Shown here piece by piece: positions 16,370-24,813 of a stretch of 64,000 nt of DNA. This DNA is from an uncultured Oscillospiraceae bacterium. GTDB taxonomy: Bacteria > Bacillota > Clostridia > Oscillospirales > Ruminococcaceae. The position numbers and the translations under genes were made by a program. Under the pieces are notes generated by a model that searched no databases, was not told the DNA's origin, and saw nothing but the letters and a program-made list of their open reading frames with translations. Every line of letters begins with the position of its first letter. Position 1 is the first letter of the stretch. The stretch is from assembly GCA_900542145.1 (NCBI GenBank), contig UQMF01000008.1:1-64000 (forward strand). Reading direction: 5' to 3'.

Positions 16370-17062
16370 TTATTCTTTGTAAGGTTCAATCAGCCATTTT
16401 CCCGAGTCTGTCACCTGATAATACTTATCATTTTCCGTATTAACCATAAGTACCGGAATAACTCCGCTGTTGAGAACGGTGCCGTCTATGTAATAGTGAG
16501 ATTCTCCGTCAAAATAAATGTCGTGGAAGAACTTGTCTCCGGATATTTCGGCGGTGCCGACATGACCTGCGACTACTTTCATATCAAGTCCCTCGATTTT
16601 GCCGGTTTCAGCGGGATATTTTGAGGTGAATATATCTTCTGACGTTCCCCATTCCCACATATCACCCGCTTCTTCATCAATACCGGCATGAACGAAAATC
16701 GTGTTTCCCTCCACATAATACCGTGGAAGGGAAGAAAGCCAGTCGATATACTCCTCATCATCGCTGTCATCTCCCCACTCCTCTATACGAGCATATACAG
16801 AATTGTTGCTTATGGTTGATGATCCGTTGACTACCCATTCATCGTGGTTGCCGAGCAGAGCAACAATTTTGTTCGAACCGAAACGCTCCTGAAGCTTCAT
16901 TATCCTATCCAGAACACCGCAGTTATCCGGACCGCCGTGGACATAATCACCGAGAAGAATGAGCTTTGCCTTGCCCTGTTCGATATCATCGAGAACAAGT
17001 GAAAGTGCGTCCTCAAATTCTGCAAGGCAACCGTGAATATCACTCATACAGTAAATTATCAT
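16370..17062 (-). CDS. Second PPP-type metallophosphoesterase
   Basis: Also 230 aa, with SDIHG near residue 7, GDYVHGG (in place of GDxxDRG), GNHDEW, VHAG and GHVGT. The Arg of the usual GDxxDRG motif, which contacts the phosphate, is replaced, so substrate handling may differ from the neighbour. AAAGGA stands before ATG 17062. The enzyme is not a simple duplicate: outside the motifs the two proteins differ strongly. Having two such enzymes in one group suggests a shared signalling or nucleotide-removal role, which is inference. Confidence 0.85.
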   Translation of the reverse strand: MIIYCMSDIHGCLAEFEDALSLVLDDIEQGKAKLILLGDYVHGGPDNCGVLDRIMKLQERFGSNKIVALLGNHDEWVVNGSSTISNNSVYARIEEWGDDSDDEEYIDWLSSLPRYYVEGNTIFVHAGIDEEAGDMWEWGTSEDIFTSKYPAETGKIEGLDMKVVAGHVGTAEISGDKFFHDIYFDGESHYYIDGTVLNSGVIPVLMVNTENDKYYQVTDSGKWLIEPYKE

Positions 17063-17074
17063 TGTAAATTCCTT

Positions 17075-17329
17075 TCACGAGCCGCTTTCTTTAGCATTGC
17101 TATTGTTGAAACAAAGTCGCCCCCGATTGAAAAACACACGGACTTGGGCGGCGCTGCAATAGAAGGTGACGGTAGCCTCCAACTGATTGTCGAGGCAAAT
17201 CGGTCTGTTGTTAAAAGCCACGGATATTTCGGGGACAAATGAGACTTTCTCGAAATGTTACGCCAGCTCGTGATGCTCCGCGTTTTCCTTAAGATAACCT
17301 AAAACCGCTTCAAATGTTTGTACGCTCAT
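17075..17329 (-). pseudogene. Small gene interrupted by an in-frame TAA
   Basis: ATG 17329 overlaps the stop of the upstream gene (ATGA) and has AAAGGAG in front. The frame reads MSVQTFEAVLGYLKENAEHHELA, meets TAA at 17258-17260, and then stays open for 60 more codons in the same frame to TGA at 17075-17077. The second part (EISVAFNNRPICLDN, VTFYCSAAQVRVFFNRG) looks coding. Either a small 23-aa peptide is the real product, or an 84-aa gene carries a nonsense mutation. No family is recognised. Confidence 0.4.
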
Positions 17330-17886
17330 TGTTTTTCTCCTTTTCTGATTAATTCTGTCCAGATCGCTTTCAGAAATTTGTATCCGAAGCTTTTCTCCAC
17401 CTGTTCCTTATCCTTTGTATCGATAAGAGGATAATAACAGGCTTTGGGAATAAAGCACTTTTTTGTTTTATCTTCATAGTAATAATGAGGTTCGTATACG
17501 GGCATATCATTATTAATTGGACCGCTTCCCGCAACCAAAACCAACTGCTTTATTATATCTCCTTCTTTGTTAAAATCAGGCTGTTTTTCGGGGTGAATGT
17601 TTCCTGTATTCCCGTCAATATTCGGGCGCATGCCCTTAGATACACCTCCGAAATAAACATGTTCCTCAGCACCATGCAGGATGCTTTTGTCTATACAATA
17701 TGGCATAAAGAGCACACCGTCATAGGCTTTCCACTCATCTGGGAACTTTCCTTCTATGGAATAATACACCCAGCGCAATTCTTTCAAGGCATTGATTCCC
17801 TGTCTGGGATTTCTTGTACCCTTTTTCAATACTATTCCATTATTCAGTTCAACGGTTTCGTTTTCCAACAATTCGCTGATTGTCAT
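17326..17886 (-). CDS. Uncharacterised 186-aa protein
   Basis: A soluble 186-aa protein with GAGGAGGT before ATG 17886. I do not recognise a family. It is rich in Tyr, Trp, Pro and Gly in its middle (for example KELRWVYYSIEG and EPHYYYEDK), has no signal peptide or membrane segment, and ends with a charged helix. It is encoded between a WYL regulator and two phosphoesterases on one strand, with an eight-base perfect inverted repeat just upstream. It may be the effector or target of this small accessory group; no function can be given. Confidence 0.65.
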   Translation of the reverse strand: MTISELLENETVELNNGIVLKKGTRNPRQGINALKELRWVYYSIEGKFPDEWKAYDGVLFMPYCIDKSILHGAEEHVYFGGVSKGMRPNIDGNTGNIHPEKQPDFNKEGDIIKQLVLVAGSGPINNDMPVYEPHYYYEDKTKKCFIPKACYYPLIDTKDKEQVEKSFGYKFLKAIWTELIRKGEKQ

Positions 17887-17938
17887 AATTGTACCTCCTC
17901 AAAGTTGTTTTGTGCTTACATTTATATTATGGGATCTG

Positions 17939-17962
17939 CTATCTTCAACATTCTGAAGATAG
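17939..17962 (-). promoter_or_regulatory. Perfect inverted repeat between the WYL gene and the 186-aa protein gene
   Basis: CTATCTTC (17939-17946) and GAAGATAG (17955-17962) are exact complements spaced by eight bases. There is no T run on the minus side, so it is not a clear terminator. It lies about 55-75 bases before the next start codon and could be an operator, perhaps for the adjacent WYL regulator, or an RNA hairpin. Confidence 0.45.
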
Positions 17963-17966
17963 TCGG

Positions 17967-19166
17967 CTATTTTGAATATTTTACCGCAGTTTTTTTCAAA
18001 GATTCGCGGATTTTTTCACGGATATCCTCGTCCATTATCTCAACGATATCGGAATACTGCATTGCCCACTGAACGATAAGCGATGGAGATGTGGTGACTT
18101 CAACATAATCATACCCCTCGCAGCAGGGCTTTTTCAGCTTTCTGAATTTATTCCCGAACCAGTTGTGAATCACGGTATACTTGTCCTGCGGAATTTTGAT
18201 TGTAATACTCTGCGGGGTATCATAACCCATATACAAATGCTCGCTCATATATTTAACGGGGTCCCAGTGTTCGATTCTGACTGAAGAAACCCGTTTCAGC
18301 GGCTTGCCATTTTCATCAGTCGATACCTCAATATCGCTCATAAGGTCGATACGGAAATGCAGATAGTTTTCCTTATCATCTGTTTTTCCAAGCAGAAAGT
18401 ACATATCGTGATAAACAACGATATGAAAAGGGCTGATACGATATGTTTTTTCGTTTGGTACAAGGATTTTTTCAGAGTTATAACGGCTATACCGAAATTT
18501 AATCTGTACTCCGTCATTTATTGCAGACTGAATTTGCATAACATTTCTGCCGATATCTACATCTCCCGTCCCGTTATCGGAAACTGCGCGGAGAGTGCTC
18601 TTTCTTCCGAAAATGCCGTTCGAATCAAATTTCAGCTTATTTTTCTTTCGGTCAAACAGCGGATTTTCATAATACCTGCTTGCTGTGGATATTATCTTTT
18701 TTATCAACTTTACCTTTGTTTTTGATGAAACTGTGTCCGAAAAGACTATTGCATGGATAAGCTGATCCATTTCTTCCGTACTAAACAAATGAACAAATCG
18801 GATATCGGTTATCGGAGGCACCTTTGAAGGCATTTGGGAAAGCCGTTCGGATATTGTCTGCTTATCTGCGCCCTGCCGGCGTTTCAGCTTTTTTAATTCA
18901 TTTTTCAGCTCCTTTATATCAAGGATATTTTCCTTATAGCCGCAATATTTGATCTTATAATCGCAGTCCACCTCCGGAGAATACTCCAAGGGATTGATCT
19001 GACGCAGTATATCATCAATACAGTTTGATAATGTCGCAGCATTTTCCGTTGTTGCGCATTCGGTATCTTTTAACGCTTCAAGAATTTGCTTTTGGGTGAC
19101 CGGGTGGTTTTCATCGGAAATATCCTTAAGTACTGAAATTATCTGTATTGTTTTATCCTCTGCCAT
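17967..19166 (-). CDS. WYL-domain transcriptional regulator
   Basis: The 399-aa protein has an N-terminal part (about residues 1-70) with a helix-turn-helix-like pattern, followed by a linker and a WYL domain around residues 210-300 (YRISPFHIVVYHDMYFLLGK, where the WYL tripeptide corresponds to MYFLL). A C-terminal extension with the QWAMQYSDIVEIMD stretch is typical of WYL regulators. WYL proteins sense ligands such as nucleic acids or nucleotides and often control phage-defence or DNA-damage genes. The start ATG 19166 lies inside the end of the broken sigma-like gene, so the two were translationally coupled. Confidence 0.88.
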   Translation of the reverse strand: MAEDKTIQIISVLKDISDENHPVTQKQILEALKDTECATTENAATLSNCIDDILRQINPLEYSPEVDCDYKIKYCGYKENILDIKELKNELKKLKRRQGADKQTISERLSQMPSKVPPITDIRFVHLFSTEEMDQLIHAIVFSDTVSSKTKVKLIKKIISTASRYYENPLFDRKKNKLKFDSNGIFGRKSTLRAVSDNGTGDVDIGRNVMQIQSAINDGVQIKFRYSRYNSEKILVPNEKTYRISPFHIVVYHDMYFLLGKTDDKENYLHFRIDLMSDIEVSTDENGKPLKRVSSVRIEHWDPVKYMSEHLYMGYDTPQSITIKIPQDKYTVIHNWFGNKFRKLKKPCCEGYDYVEVTTSPSLIVQWAMQYSDIVEIMDEDIREKIRESLKKTAVKYSK

Positions 19167-19688
19167 ATAATTCCCTTAACTTTCTTTTTCCACTTTCTAT
19201 CAACCTTTTGACTTCCAGCTCCGTTAGTCCAAACTGTTTTGCCAGTTTTTGGGGTCAGAGCACTGTTTACAATCTATACCATATGCACAGCACAACAGCT
19301 TAAACTCATCTTGGGAAAGATTCTGACGAACAAGCCCCATCAACTTTTCACAGGAACCGTCTTCGTCAAATTCATAAACATTTTCATCGACTATGTCTAA
19401 CTCTGCTTCGTCAAGATAAATAACATTTGACAGCTTTTCACTATTACCAGTACCGCTGTTAATCTCTGAAACCGCCTCTGCCATTATTCCTCTGAAAACC
19501 CGTTGGTAAGAATAAGTTGTAAATTTAATTCCCATTGTCTCATCAAAGCTGAAATATGCTGTTATAAGCTCCAGCCACCCCCTTTGTGAGAGGTCGTCAT
19601 CATCCAATGTGAACTTCTGAAACCACTGTTTTACTTTCTTTACAATGCTTTTTATTAGCTTATTATAGTCATCGTTATACTCTATCAT
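19153..19688 (-). pseudogene. Sigma-70-like factor with a -1 frameshift
   Basis: From ATG 19688 (GGAGG in front) the frame encodes a region 2-like domain: DDDDLSQRGWLELITAYFSFDE and KFTTYSYQRVFRGIM are typical of small sigma factors. It then runs to a stop at 19224 with a meaningless end. In the -1 frame, right after a C4A5 run at about 19251-19259, the sequence continues as PQKLAKQFGLTELEVKRLIE, a region 4 helix-turn-helix, and ends at 19153, overlapping the WYL gene. The intact protein would have about 178 residues. A sequencing error or programmed frameshift is possible; mutation seems most likely. Confidence 0.75.
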
Positions 19689-19894
19689 TGTTTTTCCTCC
19701 GGAATTTTTATACCTAGTAATAATATACCATCAGCATCTACTTCCGTATCAGTGCGCTTGAATGCACATTAATTATTAACATACAAAATCTCTGATAAGA
19801 TTTTCCTAGAATATTCCTTATCAGTAAATGTTCCAATATCTATAGACAAAAATACTTGAATAGATATGTTCCATCTATAAACTCTATTTCAAAC

Positions 19895-20158
19895 TTAACC
19901 AGCTGACTTTATGATAGTACAGTTATACCTCATACCGCCGTTTGTCAGTAGTATGTAGGTAAAATCCGTACACAAGGTTGTCCCTATGACATCTATATTG
20001 CCCACCGACACACCACTTCCGCACACCCGACCCACGTCCTGTGTATCGCTGTAAAACTGCTGTCACCGCAGACATATTACCCTATACGCCGAACCGCCAT
20101 ATCCTGCCAAAACAGTACAGTTTGTCCAACACGCACAAACCGCACCGTTAAGCCGCAT
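19895..20158 (-). pseudogene. Possible decayed small gene downstream of the rRNA methyltransferase gene
   Basis: The 478-base gap between 19688 and 20167 has no clear gene. On the minus strand a frame starts at ATG 20158, nine bases after the methyltransferase stop and behind GGAG, meets TGA at 20063-20065 (codon 32) and then stays open to TAA at 19895-19897. The strand is notably G+T rich and the translation (SVGNIDVIGTTLCTDF, LLTNGGMRYNCTIIKSAG) looks coding, with many Cys and Gly. No family is recognised. The rest, 19689-19894, is AT-rich and shows nothing else. Confidence 0.3.
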
Positions 20159-20166
20159 ATTCCGAT

Positions 20167-21318
20167 TTACTCCGCTTTCCTTGACATCGAAACCACGCAC
20201 TCAACGTGCCGCGTGAACGGGAACATATCGAATGGCTGAATCGCGCCGATGTCGTAGTACTTCGAAAGCGACCTGAGATCCCTCGCCAGCGTGACCGGAT
20301 TGCATGAAATGTAGACAACTCGCTCCGGTCTGATGACGGAAAGCGCCCGGAGGAATTGCTTGTCTGCCCCTGCGCGTGCCGGGTCCATTATCACCGCGTC
20401 GAAGTGAACTCCCTTCTTGGCGCGCTCCCGGAGGTACTCCCCGGCGTCGCCGCGGTTGAACGCGATGTCCCGGGTAAGCCCGTTGAGCTTGCAGTTCTGT
20501 ACTGCGTCGCGTACCGCCGCGGAGTTGTATTCTATCCCCTGAACGGACTTAACGCGGTCGGAGGCGATTATCCCTATCGTGCCGGTGCCGCTGTACGCGT
20601 CCAGGAGCGTGTCCGATTCCTTCAGCGCAGCGGCATCCACCGCGTAGGAATACAGCCTTTCCGCCTGCTGCGGATTCACCTGATAGAAGGATTGCGGCGA
20701 GATCCGGAAGCGCTTTCCGCATATCTCGTCAATGATGTAGCCGTCGCCGTACAGTGTTTCGGCGTGATCCCCCAGCGTGAGGAATTCCGGGCTGCGGTTG
20801 ACCGAGTATGTAACGGTCTTTATTGCCGGGAACTTTTTCACGAGGGCGGCGGTGAAATCCCTCTTCTTAGGGAACATGGGCACCGCCCCGACGATATTCA
20901 CAAGTATCTCCCCGGTGTTCCTGCCGATGCGCACCAGAACGTGCTTCACGAATCCTCGGTCCGTGCCGGGATCCCACGGGCGTATCCGGAAAGAGCGCAT
21001 CAGTCCGCGGATCCCCACGATGATCTCGTCTGCCCTGGGGTCGTTTATCATGCAGCGGTCGATCCCGACGATACCGTTCCTGGAGGACTGATACACCCCC
21101 GAGATGATATTCCCGTTCCTGTCGCTGCGGAATACCGCCTGTACCTTGCAGCGGTAGCCAGTAGGGTCCTCCATGGGGATTATCCGCGACACCTCGCCGT
21201 ATTCTCCCAGGAGCCTGTTCAGGTCCTTCATCTTCCAGTCCAGCTGCTGTTCGTAGGACAGGTTGGACAGCTGACAGCCGCTGCATTTTCTGGCAACGGG
21301 ACATACTTTTTCTGACAT
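20167..21318 (-). CDS. 23S rRNA (uracil-C5)-methyltransferase, RlmD/RumA type
   Basis: A 383-aa RNA methyltransferase of the RumA/RlmD/TrmA family. Four N-terminal cysteines (CPVARKCSGCQ and a later Cys) can hold a 4Fe-4S cluster. The SAM site is the LLDAYSGTGTIGI strand, MDPARAG is the substrate-loop motif, and ISCNPVTLARD carries the catalytic cysteine. It lacks an N-terminal TRAM domain. ATG 21318 is chosen since the promoter -10 box overlaps an earlier ATG at 21351. Which uridine is modified cannot be decided from sequence, as Firmicutes often have several paralogues. Confidence 0.9.
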   Translation of the reverse strand: MSEKVCPVARKCSGCQLSNLSYEQQLDWKMKDLNRLLGEYGEVSRIIPMEDPTGYRCKVQAVFRSDRNGNIISGVYQSSRNGIVGIDRCMINDPRADEIIVGIRGLMRSFRIRPWDPGTDRGFVKHVLVRIGRNTGEILVNIVGAVPMFPKKRDFTAALVKKFPAIKTVTYSVNRSPEFLTLGDHAETLYGDGYIIDEICGKRFRISPQSFYQVNPQQAERLYSYAVDAAALKESDTLLDAYSGTGTIGIIASDRVKSVQGIEYNSAAVRDAVQNCKLNGLTRDIAFNRGDAGEYLRERAKKGVHFDAVIMDPARAGADKQFLRALSVIRPERVVYISCNPVTLARDLRSLSKYYDIGAIQPFDMFPFTRHVECVVSMSRKAE

Positions 21319-21349
21319 GCAATTCACCGGCTTTCTCTGTAATAATACC

Positions 21350-21378
21350 ATTGTACCATAAATACAGTCGTTTGTAAA
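21350..21378 (-). promoter_or_regulatory. Promoter of the rRNA methyltransferase gene
   Basis: On the minus strand TTTACA (21373-21378) and TACAAT (21350-21355) are spaced by 17 bases. It starts immediately after the terminator of the upstream XRE gene. Confidence 0.8.
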
Positions 21379-21379
21379 T

Positions 21380-21404
21380 AGAAAACCCGGTAAAATTACC
21401 GGGT
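21380..21404 (-). terminator. Terminator of the small XRE regulator gene
   Basis: ACCCGGTAA and TTACCGGGT (21385-21404) form a stem with a short loop, followed on the minus strand by TTTTCT. It separates the XRE gene from the methyltransferase gene. Confidence 0.75.
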
Positions 21405-21433
21405 GGAAATTATATAAAATATGCTCAGACGTA

Positions 21434-21679
21434 TCAGTCTATTGTGAGCAGATCCATAACGCTTACATTGAATACCTTGGCAAGGGAAATGATCTCGATG
21501 TCCGTAATGAATCTCTGACCGGATTCAATGCGCTGCACTGCATTCTTGTCGATGTCAAGGTTTATCACCTGAAGTCTGTCGGCAAGCTCGCGCTGAGAGA
21601 TCTTTAGCATTTTTCGATATTTGGCAACATTAAGACCGCAGATATTGTTTCTGCCGTCGGGGGTTCGGTTGTTAAACAT
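21434..21679 (-). CDS. Small XRE-family DNA-binding protein
   Basis: An 81-aa single-domain regulator. The helix-turn-helix covers about residues 15-75, with KISQRELADRLQV as the first helices and NAVQRIESGQRFI as recognition part. ATG 21679 is used because AAGGAGCC stands in front of it; an ATG at 21724 upstream has none. It is a monocistronic gene with its own terminator. Targets are unknown; proteins of this size often regulate themselves. The 297 bases between it and the GH2 gene hold its AT-rich promoter region (a TATAAT at about 21748) and nothing else that I can see. Confidence 0.8.
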   Translation of the reverse strand: MFNNRTPDGRNNICGLNVAKYRKMLKISQRELADRLQVINLDIDKNAVQRIESGQRFITDIEIISLAKVFNVSVMDLLTID

Positions 21680-21976
21680 AGGAAGGCTCCTTTTCTTATC
21701 AGTTTTGTGAATGCATATATACATTCCAGTATTGTTCCATTATCTATTATAAGATATATATTGCTGCCATGTGACACCTAAGGGACGTCAAATACAAACT
21801 TTTTTTAATTGTGTTACAAAATATGGAAAATAAAACAGACTGTTGAAATAAATTAGATGGAGTATCACATGGTGCAGGTATATTCTGAAAGCTATTATAT
21901 GTCGTCTGGCTGAGGATATTCCACCGGAAAAATCGAATGGATACATCTCCTTCCAGGGGACGTAAAGAAACTGTTA

Positions 21977-24643
21977 TTATCTGCCGAGTGCATTGAGAAG
22001 GCTGAGAGCAAACCACTTGACCTCCGGCTGGTCGGATATCTCCCACAGTCGGGAGGTGCAGAAGACGGCTTCCTCGCTGCGATAGAGCATTCCGAGCCGC
22101 AGGCGGCGTTCGGGATTGTCGATGACCCACACCTCCGGCTCCACGGAAGTCCCGGAGAGGTCAGCGCAGCGGCTGTGCATGATAATATTGTACCACTGCG
22201 GCGTAGTGTAATTTTCGCAGGGGAAATTCGCCAGCAGGTCGGAATCCCGGTCGATCAGCGTTCCCAGAGTACCGGTGGGAACGGGCTTTCCCATGCTCTC
22301 AGAGATGCTGCGGAACATTCCGTAGCACCAGAAATCCGTGCAGTATTCTCCCGGCAGGGAAGTGCCGTCCAGCAGTGGAATACACAGCGTGCCCGGCTTT
22401 TTCGCCTTTTCAGCTTCGTGGGTGATCTCAAGAGTCCTGCCATTGTAGGAGATCTCCTGCTCGGTGATTTTTACGTTGATGTCCGGGTAGATGTACAGCG
22501 TGTAGTCGTTCTGCGCCTCTCCGCCGACGGATATGTGAAGGTTTGCGGTGACGGGCTTGTCGCAGCCTACGCTGAACACAATGCTTTCCGCGCGGAATAT
22601 CCTGCCGTTCCGGGACACTATCCCGGCTCTGCCACTTTCGAGGACTTTGTCGCCGCAGGTCAGCACCCAGTCTATCCCCTCGGCGGAGTAGTCCGGCTCC
22701 GTGCTGGAAATCAGCAGACCGCACTGTATTTCCGCAGCGGCGCTGTACACGAATCCGTCCAGTTCGGCAAGCACCACGGTTTCGCCGCAGTAGTTCCGCC
22801 ATTCCTCCGGAGCCACCAGACCCTTGGACTTCATGTGCGCGTTGAGTATTCCCACGGTGGCAACGCCCTGCCCGGGGAAGTCCTGGATATCCAGCAGCTG
22901 GAATCCGCTCATCATGGAGCTGCGCAACGCGGTTTCAATGTCCCGGCGGTAGCAGTCCACCGCAAGCGCTCCGGAAGCATGGAAGAAATCCTTCCAGCGG
23001 TGGAGCATTCCGGCTTCCTCCAGCCCTTTCCGGTATGCCGCGTAAGCCTCGTGCCGTACCGGACCGGTGTATTCCTTTATCTCGTCGAAATCCGGGAACA
23101 CCGCGTACTGTCCGACTTCGTGGGATATCACCGGAACGTGCACGGATATGTTGTCCCAGCTTTCCGCCTTGACCTTCTTCATCTCCGTGCCGTACTGTAT
23201 CATGATCTCGCCGTTTTCGTCCGCGACCTGGGTCCCTCCGAGGGCGGCGGCTTCGTCGATCAGCGGATCGTAATTGTGCACGCTGTTAGGGTAGTTCGTC
23301 TGGATATGCCCCTGGGGAGCGTCGCACATCGCGTAGCTTCCGCGGATAAGTCTGTCCTTGCCCAGGCGGACTCCGCTGAAGAAATCCTCCTGCTCAAGCA
23401 CGCAGGGGACGAACTGGAAGTTGTTGGAGCCACCGGCGTACATCTTGTCCGGGTACTGCGCCCTGTATCCGGCGATGAGCTCGTTCAGGCGCTCCTTGCT
23501 GCCCCATAGCTCGTTGCCCATGCTCATCATGACGAAGCTGGGGTGGTGTCCGAATTCCCGGAGGATACGCCAGCCCTCGTCCCGGAGGAACTCATGCTCC
23601 GCGCCGAATTCGTCCGGGATAGTTCCCCAGAACGGAAGTTCCGGCTGGAGATATATCCCGAGCCTGTCCGCCGCCGTGAATGCCTCGTCGGGAGGGCAGC
23701 AGGTGTGGTAGCGGACGTGGTTTATGCCGTATTCCGCCAGTTTCCCGAAGAACTCCAGCCAGGAGTCCGCGTCCGTGGGCATGTATCCGGTCGCCGGGAA
23801 CACCATTCCGTCGTGCTTACCGCGCAGGAAAGCCTGCCTGCCGTTCACCATGAGCGTCCTGTCGTCGTGGGACAGCCGTCTTATTCCCGCCTGCACCTGG
23901 CGGATATCTCCGCCGACTGCGACCTCCAGGGTTACGAGGTCTGGGGAATCGTCGCTCCACAGCGGAACGTCCTCCAGGAGTGCGATATCGCATTCCACGG
24001 GCTTTCCGTCGGTGAATTCAACCACAGCGCTTCCGTATTCGCGCTCGTCGTCGTATACGCGAATCTCCGCCGTCCCGGCATTCTCGCCGACGATTTCCGC
24101 GCGGACGTGCAGGGAGCGCAGGTCGTCGCTGGCGTAAGCATACACATACTGCGCGTATGCGTGGTACGCCTGGAGTTCAATACGACCCACAATGCCGTTC
24201 CAGTTGGTCTGGGTGTCCCGGGATGTGAGGTGACCGCCGCCGGTGGGGTAGTCGGTGTTATCCACCCGGATAACCAGCTCGTGCTTACCGGCGGCTGTCC
24301 CGGTGAGGGAGCAGCGGTGCGGCGCGCAGAGGGAGGAGCAGTCCTCCAGGGGCTTCCCGTCCAGGTAGACCCGGGTCTTGCGCGTGCGCTCAAGGAAGAG
24401 GGTGATGTTGCGCTCCGCCATTTCCGGGGTGATCTCGATAGTCCGGCGGAACCACGCGAATCCCTCAAACTTGTGCAGATCGGTCAGGCAGCCATATTCG
24501 ATCTCGGGGTTGAGCCTGCCTAATCCGGCGTTGGAAGTGGAGTCCGGCAGGTTTATCCTGTCGGGGTATTTATCGGGCAGTACGTCAGCCTTGCTCTCAT
24601 CAAGCAGGACTTCCCACTGACCGCTCAGATCGGTTATTATCAT
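21977..24643 (-). CDS. Glycoside hydrolase family 2 protein
   Basis: The 888-aa enzyme has the GH2 plan: an N-terminal jelly-roll sugar-binding domain (about 1-165), an immunoglobulin-like domain (about 165-265), the TIM barrel (about 265-560) and further beta domains. The likely acid/base Glu lies in SMGNELWGS and the nucleophile Glu in ISHEVGQY. There is no signal peptide, so it acts inside the cell on imported oligosaccharides. Substrate, such as beta-galactoside, beta-glucuronide or beta-mannoside, cannot be decided. GGAGGTC before ATG 24643 fixes the start; an ATG at 24655 overlaps that site. It is transcribed alone from a strong promoter. Confidence 0.9.
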   Translation of the reverse strand: MIITDLSGQWEVLLDESKADVLPDKYPDRINLPDSTSNAGLGRLNPEIEYGCLTDLHKFEGFAWFRRTIEITPEMAERNITLFLERTRKTRVYLDGKPLEDCSSLCAPHRCSLTGTAAGKHELVIRVDNTDYPTGGGHLTSRDTQTNWNGIVGRIELQAYHAYAQYVYAYASDDLRSLHVRAEIVGENAGTAEIRVYDDEREYGSAVVEFTDGKPVECDIALLEDVPLWSDDSPDLVTLEVAVGGDIRQVQAGIRRLSHDDRTLMVNGRQAFLRGKHDGMVFPATGYMPTDADSWLEFFGKLAEYGINHVRYHTCCPPDEAFTAADRLGIYLQPELPFWGTIPDEFGAEHEFLRDEGWRILREFGHHPSFVMMSMGNELWGSKERLNELIAGYRAQYPDKMYAGGSNNFQFVPCVLEQEDFFSGVRLGKDRLIRGSYAMCDAPQGHIQTNYPNSVHNYDPLIDEAAALGGTQVADENGEIMIQYGTEMKKVKAESWDNISVHVPVISHEVGQYAVFPDFDEIKEYTGPVRHEAYAAYRKGLEEAGMLHRWKDFFHASGALAVDCYRRDIETALRSSMMSGFQLLDIQDFPGQGVATVGILNAHMKSKGLVAPEEWRNYCGETVVLAELDGFVYSAAAEIQCGLLISSTEPDYSAEGIDWVLTCGDKVLESGRAGIVSRNGRIFRAESIVFSVGCDKPVTANLHISVGGEAQNDYTLYIYPDINVKITEQEISYNGRTLEITHEAEKAKKPGTLCIPLLDGTSLPGEYCTDFWCYGMFRSISESMGKPVPTGTLGTLIDRDSDLLANFPCENYTTPQWYNIIMHSRCADLSGTSVEPEVWVIDNPERRLRLGMLYRSEEAVFCTSRLWEISDQPEVKWFALSLLNALGR

Positions 24644-24685
24644 GTTGACCTCCATGGTATTATAGCTGTGGATTTTCCTTTTCTT

Positions 24686-24714
24686 ATTATATAAGAAAAA
24701 TTCCCGGAAATCAA
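24686..24714 (-). promoter_or_regulatory. Promoter of the GH2 gene
   Basis: Minus-strand TTGATT (24709-24714) and TATAAT (24686-24691) with 17-base spacing. Confidence 0.85.
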
Positions 24715-24731
24715 GTGCTTTTTGATTTGTG

Positions 24732-24764
24732 CAAAAAAATGCCGGGCATATTTTTCCGCCCGGC
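24732..24764 (-). terminator. Terminator of the ABC exporter operon
   Basis: GCCGGGC and GCCCGGC (24741-24764) form the stem; seven T follow on the minus strand. Confidence 0.85.
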
Positions 24765-24813
24765 TGATAATATGAGGTACGCTGTATGACAACAGCAGGA
24801 TGGAATCGTCAGA

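Noticed and set aside
22175..24523. Long plus-strand open frames opposite the GH2 gene
   Set aside because: GC-rich codon positions of the GH2 gene create antisense frames; their translations are low in complexity and have no known domain.
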